A stretch of DNA of 64,000 nt from Sacculina carcini (Eukaryota; Arthropoda; Thecostraca; Sacculinidae): the NCBI GenBank assembly GCA_916048095.2, contig OU696595.1, positions 5,373,295-5,437,294 on the forward strand. The letters are read 5' to 3'. Position numbers and translations under genes: made by a program. Under the pieces are notes generated by a model. The model saw only the letters and a list, made by a program, of their open reading frames with translations. It ran no database searches and was not told where the DNA came from. This document shows positions 8,526 to 20,993 of this stretch, in pieces (position 1 is the stretch's first letter; every line of letters begins with the position of its first letter).

Positions 8526-10680
8526 CACATTACATTACATTACATTAAGACATTTATATCGCGCTTTTCACCCGAGGGTCTCAAAAGCGCTCACAATCAC
8601 ACACACTCACACACACACACACACACAAGCACAAGAGTCATACACATACACAATCACGAACACACACACTCACCTACACACACACACCCATACACACACA
8701 CACAAAACAGACAAGTACATATACGCACAACCACGAACATACACTCACGTTTACATACTCAAAAACACAAAAATGCACACGCAGACACACATACATATTG
8801 AATAAGATAGCAAAGCCGACATACAGCACAGAAGACAACACAACATACAACACATTAAGACAACACAACAGGCATACAACGACATATACTCAGATTGACA
8901 AATCACAACACAATAGACACACAAATAAAAACCAGAAAACACAACATATCAGACACACAAAGACATACACTCAAACAAATAGACAGAGAACACAACACAA
9001 CAGACACACAAATACGGATAACAGAGCTCAACACAACAACACACATACAGCATACAATGGAGAAACATACAGACACAAGAACAGAAAACACACGCATGAA
9101 GCACATACACATAGAAGACAGAATTAGGAAACAATCAGACCTTATATTCAGTACTAATATATACAATATTATTAAGACAGTAATAAGACTTAGTGAGAAA
9201 GAAATTTTTTGTATGTTTTTTGAAAAGAGATAGTGATTTGATTGAGCGTATTGAGGGAGAAAGCCTATTGTAGATACGAGGTCCTAAGATAGAGAAACAA
9301 CGATTGTAGTGAGAATGCCTAGAAGGAAAGGAAGGTTCAACTAGTAGAAAAGGATCGTTAGAAGACCTAAGAGAAAGAGATGAGGTTTTATAAGACAGAA
9401 GGTCAAACAGATACGCAGGCTTACGAAGATGAAGAGCTGAATGAATAATTATACAAATACGATACTCAACAAGAGCCTTAATGGGAAGTAACCTAAGTTT
9501 TTGTAAAGAAGAAGATACATGAGAACCCGAAGGAAGATTAAATATCATACGACAAGCTTTATTAATAATAGATTGAAGTTTCCTAAGATAGCGGTGGTTG
9601 AGAGATAGTAGAAGAGAACAGCAGTACTGAGTTTTACTAAAGATGAATGAATTAGCTAACTTAAAGGCAGCAGAGATGGTTATATATCTACGAATGGAAT
9701 AGATACGCCTAAGTTGATAGTTACAGCACCTGATAATGTCAGATATGTGTGGATCCAAAGAAAGAGAGCTATCGAGAATGATACCAAGACTACGTACAGA
9801 GCAGGATAGAGGTATACTAAGAGAAGTAGTACTATTAGAAGATGGAAAGAGAATATACTTAGTCTTATCAGGATTAAGCTTGAGATGACGAGTGAACGCC
9901 CATCTTTCTATATCAGATAGGATGGTACTGACTGAAGAGTGAGAAATAGACTCAGACGAGAGAAGGATTTGAATGTCGTCAGCGAATATTTGGAAGGACA
10001 CATCATGACGTCGAAGAACTTTCCCTACAGAGGTAAGATACATATTGAAGAGAAGAGGGCCTAAGACAGAGCCTTGAGGTACACCACAAGTTAGTGGGCA
10101 AGCCTCACTACACGAATCAGCAGAGGTAGAAACAAACTGAAGTCTATCAGAAAGATAAGAGCGAAAGAAAGAGAGAGCTGTGTCGCTAATGCCTAAATCT
10201 AACAGAGTATCAATAAGAAGCAGATGATTAACAGTGTCAAATGCAGCAGAGAAGTCTAGTTGTATAAGTAGAACATCATTACCAGAGAGAGTAGATTTGA
10301 GAATAGAATCATAGAGAAAAATTAGAGAAGTTTCAGTAGAGTGAAAGTGCCGGAAGCCAGACTGCTCAGGAAGAAACAAATTGTTTGACTCAAGATATCC
10401 AGATATCTGTATGTAGGCAGCCATTTCAAGAACCTTAGACAGCCAAGGAATTTTAGAGATTGGTCGGTAGTTAGAAAGCGTGTTAGCATCCAGAGCAGAT
10501 TTGTTAAGTATAGGGAGAATACTGGCAGTTTTAGATGCAAGAAATTCCCCAAGAGTGAAAGAAGCATTGATGAAATTAGCTAAGAAAGGAAGGAGCAATT
10601 CAATGGAGTGAGGAATCCTGGAAAGATCAATGGGGTCGAGAGATGAAGAATGGATTAAAACATGCCTTAAAATAGTTCTT
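8526..10680 (-). mobile_element. LINE (CR1/L2-like) with (TAATG)n 3' end
   Basis: A minus-strand element. The 3' terminus at about 8526-8545 is a (TAATG)n run, preceded by a GCGC-containing block and a 3' UTR of about 550 bp rich in CA and ACACAA words. The RT frame runs from 9135 to at least 10680 without a start, so the 5' part is missing where a CA/CAAA tract begins. The 3' UTR is shared with the fragment at 2340-2745. Confidence 0.85.
9135..10598 (-). CDS. LINE reverse transcriptase (487 aa fragment)
   Basis: RT domain with NYRPISKIPWLSK (43-55), motif A QLDFSAAFD (113-121), motif B CGVPQGSVLGP (171-181) and motif C FADD (205-208). A thumb and C-terminal region follow, containing the typical FSILGPRIYNRLSPSIRS. 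No internal stop is present. The reading frame is open above residue 1 up to the CA tract near 10680, so this is a truncated ORF2. FADD in place of YADD is a common tolerated variant. Confidence 0.92.
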   Translation of the reverse strand: MLLPFLANFINASFTLGEFLASKTASILPILNKSALDANTLSNYRPISKIPWLSKVLEMAAYIQISGYLESNNLFLPEQSGFRHFHSTETSLIFLYDSILKSTLSGNDVLLIQLDFSAAFDTVNHLLLIDTLLDLGISDTALSFFRSYLSDRLQFVSTSADSCSEACPLTCGVPQGSVLGPLLFNMYLTSVGKVLRRHDVSFQIFADDIQILLSSESISHSSVSTILSDIERWAFTRHLKLNPDKTKYILFPSSNSTTSLSIPLSCSVRSLGIILDSSLSLDPHISDIIRCCNYQLRRIYSIRRYITISAAFKLANSFIFSKTQYCCSLLLSLNHRYLRKLQSIINKACRMIFNLPSGSHVSSSLQKLRLLPIKALVEYRICIIIHSALHLRKPAYLFDLLSYKTSSLSLRSSNDPFLLVEPSFPSRHSHYNRCFSILGPRIYNRLSPSIRSIKSLSLFKKHTKNFFLTKSYYCLNNIVYISTEYKV

Positions 10681-10688
10681 CAGTGAGA

Positions 10689-10710
10689 AACACACACACA
10701 CATACACACA

Positions 10711-10750
<40 letters not shown>

Positions 10751-10942
10751 AACACAAAAACAAACACAAAAACAAAAACAAAAACACAAACACACACACA
10801 AACACAAACACAAAAACAAACACACACACACAAACATACACACAAACACACACAAACATACAAACACACACACACACACACACAAACACATACAAACACA
10901 TGTAACAGATACACACAAACACATATAAGCACACACATGCAA

Positions 10943-10975
<33 letters not shown>
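10689..10975. repeat. CA / CAAA mixed tract
   Basis: Nearly 290 bp of CA with interspersed ACAAA, at the 5' truncation point of the LINE at 8526-10680. All reading frames here are artefacts of low complexity. Confidence 0.95.
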
Positions 10976-10979
10976 TTTA

Positions 10980-13900
10980 ACATTAGAAAAATATCTCAGA
11001 AAAAAAACTCTATAAACTCTAAACTACCTAAATGTATACTGTAAAACACTCTCTCTGATTTCAATACCTAGTATTTTCGATGCTTTCATTTCGGAAAATT
11101 TACCAAAGGAAACAGATGGTTCTGATCAAAATTGAATGGAAAAAAATGCACCAATTATTTGTAGAGATCAGTACCAGTTACAGTCCAGTAAAAATATCTG
11201 CTTCATATTTAAACAACTGGTTTATTTGCTTTTTATCAAGGTTTAACGGCATATTTATGTAAAACTGTAATTACACAAAACTTTTCGATCATTTTCCAAA
11301 AATATTACAAATATTATAATTTCCAGAATGATTCAGGAAGAGTAAGTTAATTCACTCATTCATGTATATTCCAGTGTTCAATTAAACTGAATCAAAATAT
11401 GTCATTAAACAAAAATTGTAAAGGCAATTTAAGATAAATATCTTGTGTTGTCTGGGTTAAATCAAATTGCTAATACGATGCAATTCATACACGTGCACAT
11501 AAAATCATATTCACACACACCAATTTACTCATCTAAACACTGAAACATCTAAACAAGTTGATAAACCATTTATGATCAATTAAAATTGAAATTATTAAGA
11601 GCTTATTTGTGCGTAAAATTTATGCTGAATTATTTTTTCCTGCTTGACGCATATGATACAATTTCCTCCATTCTGCGTGACATAATTTATATTATTTTTT
11701 CAATTAAATTTCACTTGATCTCAGCAAAAACAGGTTGAATTTCAGTATTTATATTGGCGTAATTTTCGTGTATTTGGTGTGATTGTGTAAATATATATTC
11801 TTGTAATCATGTAATGGTAAAGCTATGTACTTGAGTAATTGTAAAATTGTGTAACTGTGTAATAGTGTAATTGTAAACTTATTGTATTTGGTAATTAAGT
11901 AATTGTAAATGTAAATGAAAATGTAATAGTAATTGCGTACAAAATCCATAGATATAATATAACAAAAGGAAGCTTATATAAATCCATTAATTAATCATTT
12001 AATCATTTACAAAAAAATATATTTAATTCAACTTTTTATTTTCTATTATTGTTGAATTTATGCTGTTGAATTTCTGTGTGAATTTATACCGCAGACTTGG
12101 GCGAGTATCAAATTAGCCTTTACAGATGTGAAGTAACATATCAATTCACTAAAAGATACATGCTCATTTGTGTGTAATTGTTCTACTATATATATTCAGA
12201 TATCAACATTTAACTTATTCTTCAATTTTATTAAGTAATATCTTTCTGGTTTGTTCTTCACTTTTTCTACCTCCTTTTCTAGACCAAATTTCGTAATTGC
12301 CGTTTTCTTTTTGTTTGTGTTTATTAACCTTTATTAACGATTAAACAAGTGTATTTTCTTTTTTATTGTTGTTGATATTGTTACGTATGTTGCTGTGATT
12401 CAATTAAATCCTAAGCATCATAAAAACCCCATATATACACAACATTATGCGTCCAAGGTTTGCGAAAATACACTTGAAATGTGCTCATAATTTATTATGA
12501 TTATTTATTTGGTAAAATATACTTAGCAAGTAAAAGATACTTAGTAATATTTAGTAAAGATACTGTGGTAAAGACACTCTTGCTGATTCTTATCATCAAT
12601 ATTGTGCAAATTACAGTAATCGATATATTGAGTGAGTTTGTTTGTTTTACCTGCTGTAAAGCTCTCAATTACTCGTGTACAATCATTTCTCTGATATATC
12701 AAGTCCTTCATAACTTGTATTTCTCTGTTTCTGTATAATATCCAATGTTTTATTTGAAAAGTTTTCTTTGTAGGACATTCGCTAAATTTCAAAATACCAT
12801 AACGGTATCATTTTAATAATTAATGTTTAATTCGTTCAAATTAATCATGAATTTTCTTGATTTAGTCTTGATTTTATTTAAGGTTGGATGTTGTTCTTTG
12901 ATATTTTAGTTTTTAGTTATATTTAATGAATGATTGGTGTGTGTTTTTAATTTGAATTATGCGTGACTTGACTTAGCTAAATATATGCTGATGATTAATT
13001 CATTTTCAATATCGTGTAATAAAATTTCAATTAAGTGTTATTTATCGAGCGTGTGAGGATGTGTGTGTTCCTGTAAGGCATGACATTATCCAAATGCGCT
13101 ATTTTGTTATAAAATAAACATTACCATCACTTGAGAAAAAACCACTATGTACCGGAAAAGAAAAACAAAATTATATTTCGATTTAGAGTAGCAAAAACAA
13201 TGCTCTTTCTCAAATGTGTTGAATTGAAACGTTTAAGTTAATATTAATTCATATGTAGGTAGTTATATATTCAGTAGAATATATGTTTTGGTTTAATTTG
13301 AATACAAATATCGCAAAAACACAACAGACATAAGTAATAGGAATAAAAAATGACCATGCTGCTACTAGATTTGAGATTTGCAATTAATGAAATCCGTTCC
13401 AAAAATATACATGAAAATATCCGAATTCAACACATTTTTGCAACAAGCATACATTACATTACATTACAACAATATAAATTACATTACATTACTTTAAATT
13501 ACATTCATTTATATTATACCACTTTACATTGTTCTATATTACATTAATTTACATAATATTACAATATTTTACATTATATTACTTTAAATGATTGTATAGT
13601 ACCTTTCTTTACATTATATTACTTAACATTATGTTAAGTTACATTACCTTACTTTAGCCATGCGTTTCGTGTATCCGTTATATTTATCTTTTAAATTCAA
13701 TTACTTTTACAAATTGCATTAAAATCGAATATATCTTTATTTATCAAATTACTGCATCTAAATTTGAGTATGATTATATCAAATAATTCTACACATTTTC
13801 ATAATATATTTAAAAACAGTAATTATATCATTATTGATTAATTAAATTGAACAGATGTGATTAAGACAACAAATAAAGTATTAATTTTATATTCAAGTTT

Positions 13901-14165
13901 AAAATTAGTTGATTATTTGTTCAGTGTGTATAAGTAAGTCATGTTTTTGTTGCTTTTTCTTCCTGCTCTGAATCAAATTTCATATAGGAAACAATATGTC
14001 TCTAATCAAATGCAAAAAAATTAAAATTTCTTCATAGACATATTTATGTTGTGTTTTAATCAATATAAATTATATATACTTGATCAACTGTGTTATGTCA
14101 GCTATGCTTACACAACAACACACATTCACACGGAAATTTCACCTTTTCACTTTTATTTCCACCGT
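10980..14165. other. AT-rich stretch without recognisable genes
   Basis: About 3.2 kb of strongly AT-rich DNA. Short open frames carry no recognisable peptide, and none pairs with convincing splice sites. The only structured part is the ACATT-rich run at 13428-13650. Confidence 0.55.
13428..13650. repeat. Degenerate ACATT / TTACATTA array
   Basis: Pentamer-like words (ATTACATTAC and variants with TTTAAATT) repeat over about 220 bp. The same ACATT unit ends the LINE copies at 2344 and 8526, so this may be a decayed LINE tail that expanded. Confidence 0.7.
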
Positions 14166-14170
14166 GTCCT

Positions 14171-14468
14171 CATACACCAGTGGTTCTCAAACTTTTCCAC
14201 TATTTGCACCCATTTCAAATGAGAGGTCGGTTCTCGTACCACCTGGGGTTTTATGGCTATAATAATGAAAAAGTTAAAAATCCACACGACGTAATAACAA
14301 GGTTTTCTTTCAATTCAATTTTCATTCATACAGTAAAAAGTTCCTGTAATATAACATTATTTTTAGGGAAGCATATTAGGCATAGGTAAAAAAGGAGTCT
14401 CCTTTAATTTTCACAGGAATTCTGGCACCCTTTAAAAGCTAGTCGGAGACCCTTGTTGAGAATGCCTG
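14171..14468. mobile_element. hAT-like non-autonomous element
   Basis: The left end CAGTGGTTCTCAAACTTTT is the widespread hAT-type terminal repeat. The right end, read inward, is CAGGCATTCTCAACAAGGG. Between them lies about 260 bp of non-coding DNA. The flanking octamers are only partly alike, so the target duplication has decayed. Confidence 0.6.
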
Positions 14469-14524
14469 TCGTCACCGTTGTTGGCATTTGTGTAAATACT
14501 GTCGCGAGGGACCACCGTGTTTGC

Positions 14525-14570
14525 CTGTCACCTGACCTGACCTGACCTGACCTGACCTGACCTGACCTGA
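14525..14570. repeat. (CCTGA)n pentanucleotide repeat
   Basis: About nine copies of CCTGA at the left edge of the R1 repeat copy. Confidence 0.95.
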
Positions 14571-14825
14571 ACGACTGGCTTGGCCACCTTCAACAGCTGT
14601 TGCCTGTAAATATGGCCAGTTACAGCACAGGATACCCCTTATGCACCCCCTGTGGTAGGAGATAAGAATACTGCCGCCGTACCCGCTGTGTGTCGTGTAA
14701 GAGGCGACTAAAAGCCAACCCTCTGCTTCTTACCTCCCTGTACTGCCATGTTCAAGAAGGAGGGATATTTTAGCAGGGTTGGCACCCCCTGGGACTACTG
14801 CAGCTGTCTTCTACCCTATCTTTAC
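14568..14825 (+). repeat. Interspersed repeat R1 copy (longest)
   Basis: Contains the CTGCCGCCGTACCCGCTGTG block and the GAGGCGACTAAAAGCC block, then GGGTTGGCACCCCCTGGGAC. It runs directly into an (ATT)n and an R2 copy at 14828. The two families may therefore be parts of one larger element. Confidence 0.7.
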
Positions 14826-14827
14826 TA

Positions 14828-15235
14828 CTGATTATTATTATTATTATTAATTACAGGCAAATCCAGTAGCATGGGAAGAGTGCAAGCACTATTACCACCC
14901 TAAGGTGGCCCCATGTACCGGAAGCGCCCAAAAGATTAAGAGAGAAAGAGTGTTCGAAGAGAAATAAGTCTAGAAAGAGAGTTGGAAAGAAAATAATAAA
15001 TAAATAACAATAAATAATAAACCATCATCCGATAACAATCCATAATGTCACTCCGCCCACGTTCCTCAATAAATAATAACAATCAACAATATATATGTGA
15101 TTCATTAAAAAACAGCCATCAATAAATAAGAATAAATATTAATAAATAAGTAATAAATAACAATCAAGAACAATACATATGATTAAAAAAAGAAACATCC
15201 AACAATAAATATAAATATGATTCAATAAGTAACAA
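14828..15235 (+). repeat. R2 repeat plus flank, duplicated at 46318-46735
   Basis: (ATT)n leads into AATTACAGGCAAATCCAGTA and GCATGGGAAGAGTGCAAG, then an (AATAA)-rich tail. About 400 bp here is nearly identical to 46318-46735, including the unique-looking word CATAATGTCACTCCGCCCAC. In this copy the tail has expanded into a 30-bp tandem repeat. Confidence 0.85.
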
Positions 15236-15425
15236 CAACACAAATAAATATGATTCAATAAACAATAACACCAATAAATATGATTCAATAAACAACAACA
15301 ACAATAAATATGATTCAATAAACAGCAACAACAATAAATATGATTCAATAAACAACAACAACAATAAATATGACTCAATAAACAGCAACAACAATAAATA
15401 TGATTCAATAAACAACAACAGCCAA
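15218..15425. repeat. 30-bp minisatellite
   Basis: About seven copies of a 30-bp unit (GATTCAATAAACAACAACAA plus CAATAAATAT), with single-base variants. The corresponding end of the 46.7-kb copy has only one unit. Confidence 0.88.
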
Positions 15426-15589
15426 CACTGAGTAAAAGTATAATTTAATAAATAACAACAACCAATGATAAATAGTAATAAATAGACAGTAAAATAGGAA
15501 TAAATATAAATAAATAGAAAATAAATAACAATAAGCATGAATAAATAACAATAAATATGAATAAATATACAATTAATAAGACTCAACAG

Positions 15590-17287
15590 TCAAATCCGCT
15601 CTTTCAGTAGCATTTCATTTACTTTGGCCTTGAATTTGTTCAAATTGTTCTGCGAGAAAGCCTCCTCCTTCAACGTGTTCCAAGTAGACACAGTGGCCGG
15701 AAGAAAGCAACGTTGGAATTGTTTTGTACGACAACGAATTGGAGCCATGCACTGGGAATGCTGTTTGGATGTAAACCGTGTGCTTCTTGCTGCCACGAAA
15801 TCATCAGGAATTGACTTGCTCATCGGATGATGGTCGTTGTGCTTGATCTTGTACAGCATGCACACACTGCTGACCTTTCGACGATGGCAAAGATCACCAA
15901 GAACCAAGTCACCACAGAGGAACTTGCAGGTTCTAACAACTCTGTTGATGAGATTGAGGTGACAATCCGCAGCAGAAGACCACACGGGGGCGCAGTACTC
16001 CAGAATAGGCAAAATGAAACAGCGAAAACAACTTTTTGAGATTGTGCTGCTACCGAACATCCGATATGCCTTTCTTATAATTCCCAGTTTCCGCGATGCC
16101 GAACAAACTAGCTTCCGAATGTGACTCTCAAACGTGAGCTTTGAGTCTACATGTACTCCCAATATTTTGAGCTCATCACACACGTTGAGTTGGGCGTCAT
16201 TTATGAGGATAGCTCCATGTGAAGGCTGAACGGTACGTGACCTAGAAACCAACAAGCATTTAGATTTCGAAGTGTTCAGCATCATATTCCACCTCTCACA
16301 CCATTTCAGGACGCTGCTGAGATCGTCGTTGACCGTTTGACGCACCTGTGGTCTGTCCGAAGGAGATGAAATTACAGCCATCAAGGTGATATCATCAGCA
16401 TATCCATATACAGGGTTGCGTGTGGTTGTGTACAGGTCAGCGGTGTAAATGTTGAACAAAATAGGACCCAACACACTTCCCTGCGGCACACCGGACACAA
16501 TGCTCTGCCAGCCACTGTATGCTCCATCGATGGCAACACGTTGTACGCGATTGGATAGAAATTGATGCAAAACACTTAGCAAACGGCCGCCGACTCCAAT
16601 CTTTCTCAGTTTTTGCAACAAGCCCTGGTGGCTCACACGGTCAAATGCTGCCGAGAAATCCAACTGCACAATCCAGGCCTCACTGCCTTTGTCTAGCACT
16701 TGCTGGAGCTCGTGCGTGATAGTAAGCAGAGCGTCAGTCGTGCTGAGTTTTTTGCGGTATGCAAATTGGTTTTCCGACAGCAGATTGTTGCTCTCCAGGT
16801 ACTTGGACAGTCTGGAAGATATCAAGTGCTCGAATATTTTGGACAGAATCGGCGTAATTGATATTGGCCGGTAGTTTGCAACATCAGCTGAATTGGTTCC
16901 TTTTGGTATGGGCGTGATATTCGCAACCCGCCAACATGATGGAAACGAACCAGTCTTCATCAAGCGCCTGAAAAGAGCACTGAGCTTCGGAGCTAGAGTA
17001 TCTGCCGTGTTCTTGAAAAATAGCGGAAACATATTCAGAGAGTCTGTTCCTCCGTGGGCATCAAGGTCTTTCATGAGATTCGCCACTTCTTTTGATCGGA
17101 AGGCAATGCCTTTGATTTTCGGGGCGAGGACAGATGAATCGTCAGACGGAATGGACCCTTGACATTGCTTGGTATTGAAGTAATCCATAAGCAACTCTGC
17201 CTTCTCTGTTGGGTTGATTTTGAGCTCACCGTTCGCTGAAAATAAAGGAGGGACAGACAGGTCATGTCCAAACACTGACGATTTCAA
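15590..17287 (-). CDS. LINE reverse transcriptase (565 aa)
   Basis: RT with ANYRPISITPILSK (137-150), motif A QLDFSAAFD (208-216), motif B SGVPQGSVLGP (265-275) and motif C YADD (296-299). A long C-terminal domain includes CLLVSRSRT and LKILGVHVDSKLTFESHI. It is uninterrupted and GC-rich compared with its flanks, which marks a recent insertion. It belongs to a lineage distinct from the RT frames at 3324 and 9135. Confidence 0.92.
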   Translation of the reverse strand: MKSSVFGHDLSVPPLFSANGELKINPTEKAELLMDYFNTKQCQGSIPSDDSSVLAPKIKGIAFRSKEVANLMKDLDAHGGTDSLNMFPLFFKNTADTLAPKLSALFRRLMKTGSFPSCWRVANITPIPKGTNSADVANYRPISITPILSKIFEHLISSRLSKYLESNNLLSENQFAYRKKLSTTDALLTITHELQQVLDKGSEAWIVQLDFSAAFDRVSHQGLLQKLRKIGVGGRLLSVLHQFLSNRVQRVAIDGAYSGWQSIVSGVPQGSVLGPILFNIYTADLYTTTRNPVYGYADDITLMAVISSPSDRPQVRQTVNDDLSSVLKWCERWNMMLNTSKSKCLLVSRSRTVQPSHGAILINDAQLNVCDELKILGVHVDSKLTFESHIRKLVCSASRKLGIIRKAYRMFGSSTISKSCFRCFILPILEYCAPVWSSAADCHLNLINRVVRTCKFLCGDLVLGDLCHRRKVSSVCMLYKIKHNDHHPMSKSIPDDFVAARSTRFTSKQHSQCMAPIRCRTKQFQRCFLPATVSTWNTLKEEAFSQNNLNKFKAKVNEMLLKERI

Positions 17288-17340
17288 CGTTGACCACCAT
17301 TTGTGGGCGTCATTGGCAGATGTTAGCTTTTCAGCAAGTC
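15590..17340 (-). mobile_element. LINE (Jockey/RTE-style RT), 5' truncated
   Basis: A minus-strand element with an AT-rich tail to about 15430. The RT frame is open from about 17338 (SANDAHKWWSTLKSSVF) down to the stop at 15590. Upstream sequence is unrelated AT-rich DNA, so ORF1 and the endonuclease are absent. Confidence 0.82.
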
Positions 17341-17627
17341 ACAATCACTGAGCCCAAAAATCACATGCTAATATGAGATATGGCGGCATTAATTCATGTG
17401 GCTGGCTCATTCTAGTCGTTTGCCTTCTTATTTCAATGCGATTCATTCGCACCAATTATACACTAATTATCTATTTGAGATATGAAGTTGTTTCCTACAA
17501 CTATTATTAGAAAGTGTGAGTGGTTTGATCAGATAATAATATTGGAATATTAATATTAGAAAACGTAAATGCTATAATAGCATATACGTTAAGGTATGCT
17601 ATATAACGTAAATGCGTAAATATTAAT

Positions 17628-17790
17628 AATAGAGGGTCGGCTTTTAGTCGCCTCTTACACGACACACAGCGGGTACGGCGGCAGTATTCTTATCTCCTAC
17701 CACAGGGGGTGCACAAGGGGTACCCTGTGCTGTAACTGGCCATATTTACAGGCAAAAGCTGTTGAAGGTGGCCAAGCCAGTCGTTTAGTT
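17628..17790 (-). repeat. R1 repeat fragment
   Basis: Reverse-oriented copy of the block at 14568-14825, including its left part (CAACAGCTTTTGCCTG and the GGCCAGTTACAGCACAGG region). Confidence 0.75.
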
Positions 17791-18356
17791 AATTAAATAC
17801 ACACACACACACACAACTGAGCTAGTCGTAAAGTGTAAGTATCACTCACATGTATTTGTTGTACTGTTGTGGTGGTCTTCAGAATTGTTATTCAATTGAT
17901 GCACAAATTATACACCAATTGAGTACATTTCCACACACATGTGTTAGTTGTGTGTGCATAGCGACAATTTACTTGTTTAGCTGTTTAGCTGTTTTTGTGT
18001 TTAGCTTTTTTATCTTTAATTCTTAATATTCTTAATTCTTATCTAATATTCTTAATTCTAATATTAATATTCCATTATTATTATCTATCTAATAATATTC
18101 TAATAATTTAATAATTAAATAATAATTTAATAGTAATCTAATAATGTTCTAATAATAATTCTAATATTCTTAATTCTAATATTCCAGCTAATATTCTTAA
18201 TTCTTAATTCAGTAATATCTTTAAAATTTAGCTGTTTTTGTGTACATTATGCGGTTCACTCTTGTTAGCTCACTCGTGATACGACACAAGCAGCTAAAGT
18301 TATCTCAACTGTAACGTGATTACTGCCGCTTCGAGTACATACGCTTGTACGTGTAT

Positions 18357-18530
18357 TTCAATATTATTATTATTATTTATTACAGGCAATTCCAGTAGCA
18401 TGGGGGAAGAGTGCAAGTGCACTATTACCACCCTGTGTGTGTGTGCGGTGGACTCATGTGTACCCTGGAAGCTAACCAAAAAATGTACAGAAAAAGAGAG
18501 TTGGAAAAGAGAATAATAAATAAATAATAA
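18357..18530 (+). repeat. R2 repeat copy
   Basis: (ATT)n, then TTACAGGCAATTCCAGTAGC, CATGGGGGAAGAGTGCAAGT, a GTACCCTGGAAGC block and an (AATAA)n tail. It is a diverged subfamily shared with the copy at 23640-23815. Confidence 0.8.
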
Positions 18531-18911
18531 TAAATAATAATCACATCTTTGTTGTATTGCGCTGTACTGGGCTGCGTCTTGTTATACTTTTATTATTTAC
18601 TGTTGCCTTCAATGAATATGTACTGGGGTTCTGTGGAATTTTATTGAGGTATCGCCAAACGTTTATCTTGTGTATGACACACAGACACACTCACACACGC
18701 ACACTCACTCATGAGAGATGATTCCCTGTCAATGTGTTAATGTTTTTATAAAGGGTTTTTGTTCAGACGTAAGTTAAATGTGTATCATTTCATTTCTCAA
18801 CCAATTTTATAATTACCAAGCAATCAACACACATATATACATACAAACAACATGCATACAACACACATATAATATAACAACATGTTATGAAAGAATTGAT
18901 TAAATATTACG

Positions 18912-19142
18912 CACTGGAGGATTCAGAGGGGGACTCAGGGGGTTAAAGCCCCCCAAAATGTTTCCATCAATTCCTCATAACCAAGATATTCACTAATAGA
19001 GGTCAAGAAAATATATATTTCTGTAGACTTTGTTGATATAACCATTATATCAAAGATGTTGCATAATGATGCATGTACATGAATGATCTCATCCAGACAT
19101 TAATTCAGCCCCTGCCAAAAGTGTATTCTAGATCCGTCACTG
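18912..19142. mobile_element. hAT-like MITE (CAGTGRCGGAT ends)
   Basis: The right end reads inward as CAGTGACGGATCTAGA; the left end is a decayed version (CACTGGAGGATTCAGA). A partial second copy at 62199-62360 starts CACTGACGGATTCAGAGGGG. Shared internal words include AAATGTTTCCATYAA and GAGGTCAAGAAAA. Confidence 0.6.
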
Positions 19143-20993
19143 GGATTCTTATTATTATTAATAAATTATTATTAATAATAATATAATTATTAATAATGAA
19201 AATTATTAATAATATAATTATTAATAATATAAATCATTAGTAATATAAATTATGAATAATCTAAGTTATTAATAATATAAATGATTAATAATAAATATTA
19301 TTATTATTATTCTTAACGTTTATTTGTATAGCGCACATTAAAACACACGCGCGAAAAGACAAATCTTGGTGCAAAAATTAAAACAAATAAGTAAGACACG
19401 CCGCTTAGGGAAAGCAAACATGCGGACAATACACACACCCACAAGCACACACACAAACACACATACACAATGTTATAACCAATGTAATATTAGTAATAAA
19501 AGATAAGTAAAGTAAAATAGGTAAAGATGAGATAAGTAAAGATAATATAAGTAAGATATGTATTTAAGATAAGTAGACATAAGTAAGGTAGTAAGCAAAT
19601 ATATATGATAATGTAAGCATTTACAAATCAATTGTTTTTGTAGTAAAAATATATTTTCAACACGCAAACAGATTCTCGTAAGTAATTCAGCTAATTTTAT
19701 ATGTAATATAATATATTATAAGCTCAGGTTGAATAAACACAACTATTAAGCCACCAAAAATATAACAAATTTATGCCGTAAAACAAATTGAATCCAAAAA
19801 AAGTTTTACTATAAATTTTAACTGAAAAATTCACCGTCCTATTAATAATATTAAATATAATAACCATAATAATTAAATTATTTATATAAATCATATTGAA
19901 AATGATAGAAATATCATTTTTATAAATGTCGGTCCTAAAATTTTGGCATTTTTGATTAAAGGAATTCTTTGAAATTTACTTGGAGCAAAAACAAATGAAT
20001 TATAGATGTTTCAACAATAAAAAATGGCTGAAATGAACGATATTAAAAACGTTTTTGTAAAAAAATTCACAGGAACTTGCTAATATGCGGAAATTTTCAA
20101 GACATTGTGGCTTTATTTTGCCCTTTTCCAGGGACACTTTCGTCAAGTAAGAATCCAATTTATATCCTGACTTTTGTCACAAACATTCTCAAGATCTGAC
20201 CAAGTTTTAGGAAATATTTATTTCAATTTATAAATATATTATTCTGTAGTGTCCGCCTAGGACCGATAGCAAACAACTGAAGACAAACAACTATAATAAA
20301 TCACTCTCAGAAAACAGCCTTACAACGCAACAGACCAAACCTAAATGACTTAAATCAAGTTAACTACCTGACTAACTATTCGCAACGGTGCAAGTTTGTC
20401 AATAGTTTCAATCACATTTGGCCAACACCACACAACACAACATATTCTAAAAAAACTTGAGTTTTGTATAATTTCCAAAATTTTCGTTCAATTGATTGTT
20501 CATATTAAAAGTGAGAATTTGTGGACTTATTTATCGACTTAAAAACGAAAATAAATAACTCTGTTTCAAATTATAAATTTATTGAGTTAGAAACGAAAAT
20601 GCATTGCAAAAACGCAATTCACATGCAAAATTATTGTTGATTGAAACCGTAATATCCTTTATACATATTTTTATATTTCTTTTTTTCGTTAGGGTAGCCA
20701 CGTAAGTGAAATATATTTAGCTTTCAAATATCTAAAATATATTTGTGCGTACACTTCCAAATATTAAATATAAATTCAGACTATTTCTTTATATAAATTG
20801 ACATCTGAGAACTCTTTTCATCCTATTAAATTTGTATATTTGATTTAATTAAATCATTAAGTGCAATAACAACTCAATTGTAAATTTTATATTCAACTTA
20901 AAAAAGTAAGGAAATGTATTGTCATAAGAATAGAATTATTAATTTCACAGATATTTTCAAAAATTGTGGGCCAGACAAAATACAGCTAAATAT

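Larger units (their letters stand above)
17340..20990. other. AT-rich repeat-laden stretch without genes
   Basis: Besides an R1 fragment (17628-17790, minus), an R2 copy (18357-18530), a hAT-like MITE (18912-19142) and a LINE-tail fragment near 19310-19380, this holds AT-rich sequence and ATT/TAA runs. Two microexon-like words (20132-20146, 20693-20701) are reported as findings. I see no gene. Confidence 0.5.

Noticed and set aside
10627-10983. Cys/Val-rich and Thr/His-rich proteins in CA/TG tracts (many sites)
   Set aside because: They are translations of dinucleotide repeats, open in several frames at once, without composition or motifs of real genes.
15139-15586. Tandem Tyr/Leu/Cys-rich membrane-like proteins
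   Set aside because: They are frames across the 30-bp minisatellite and the AT-rich LINE tail.
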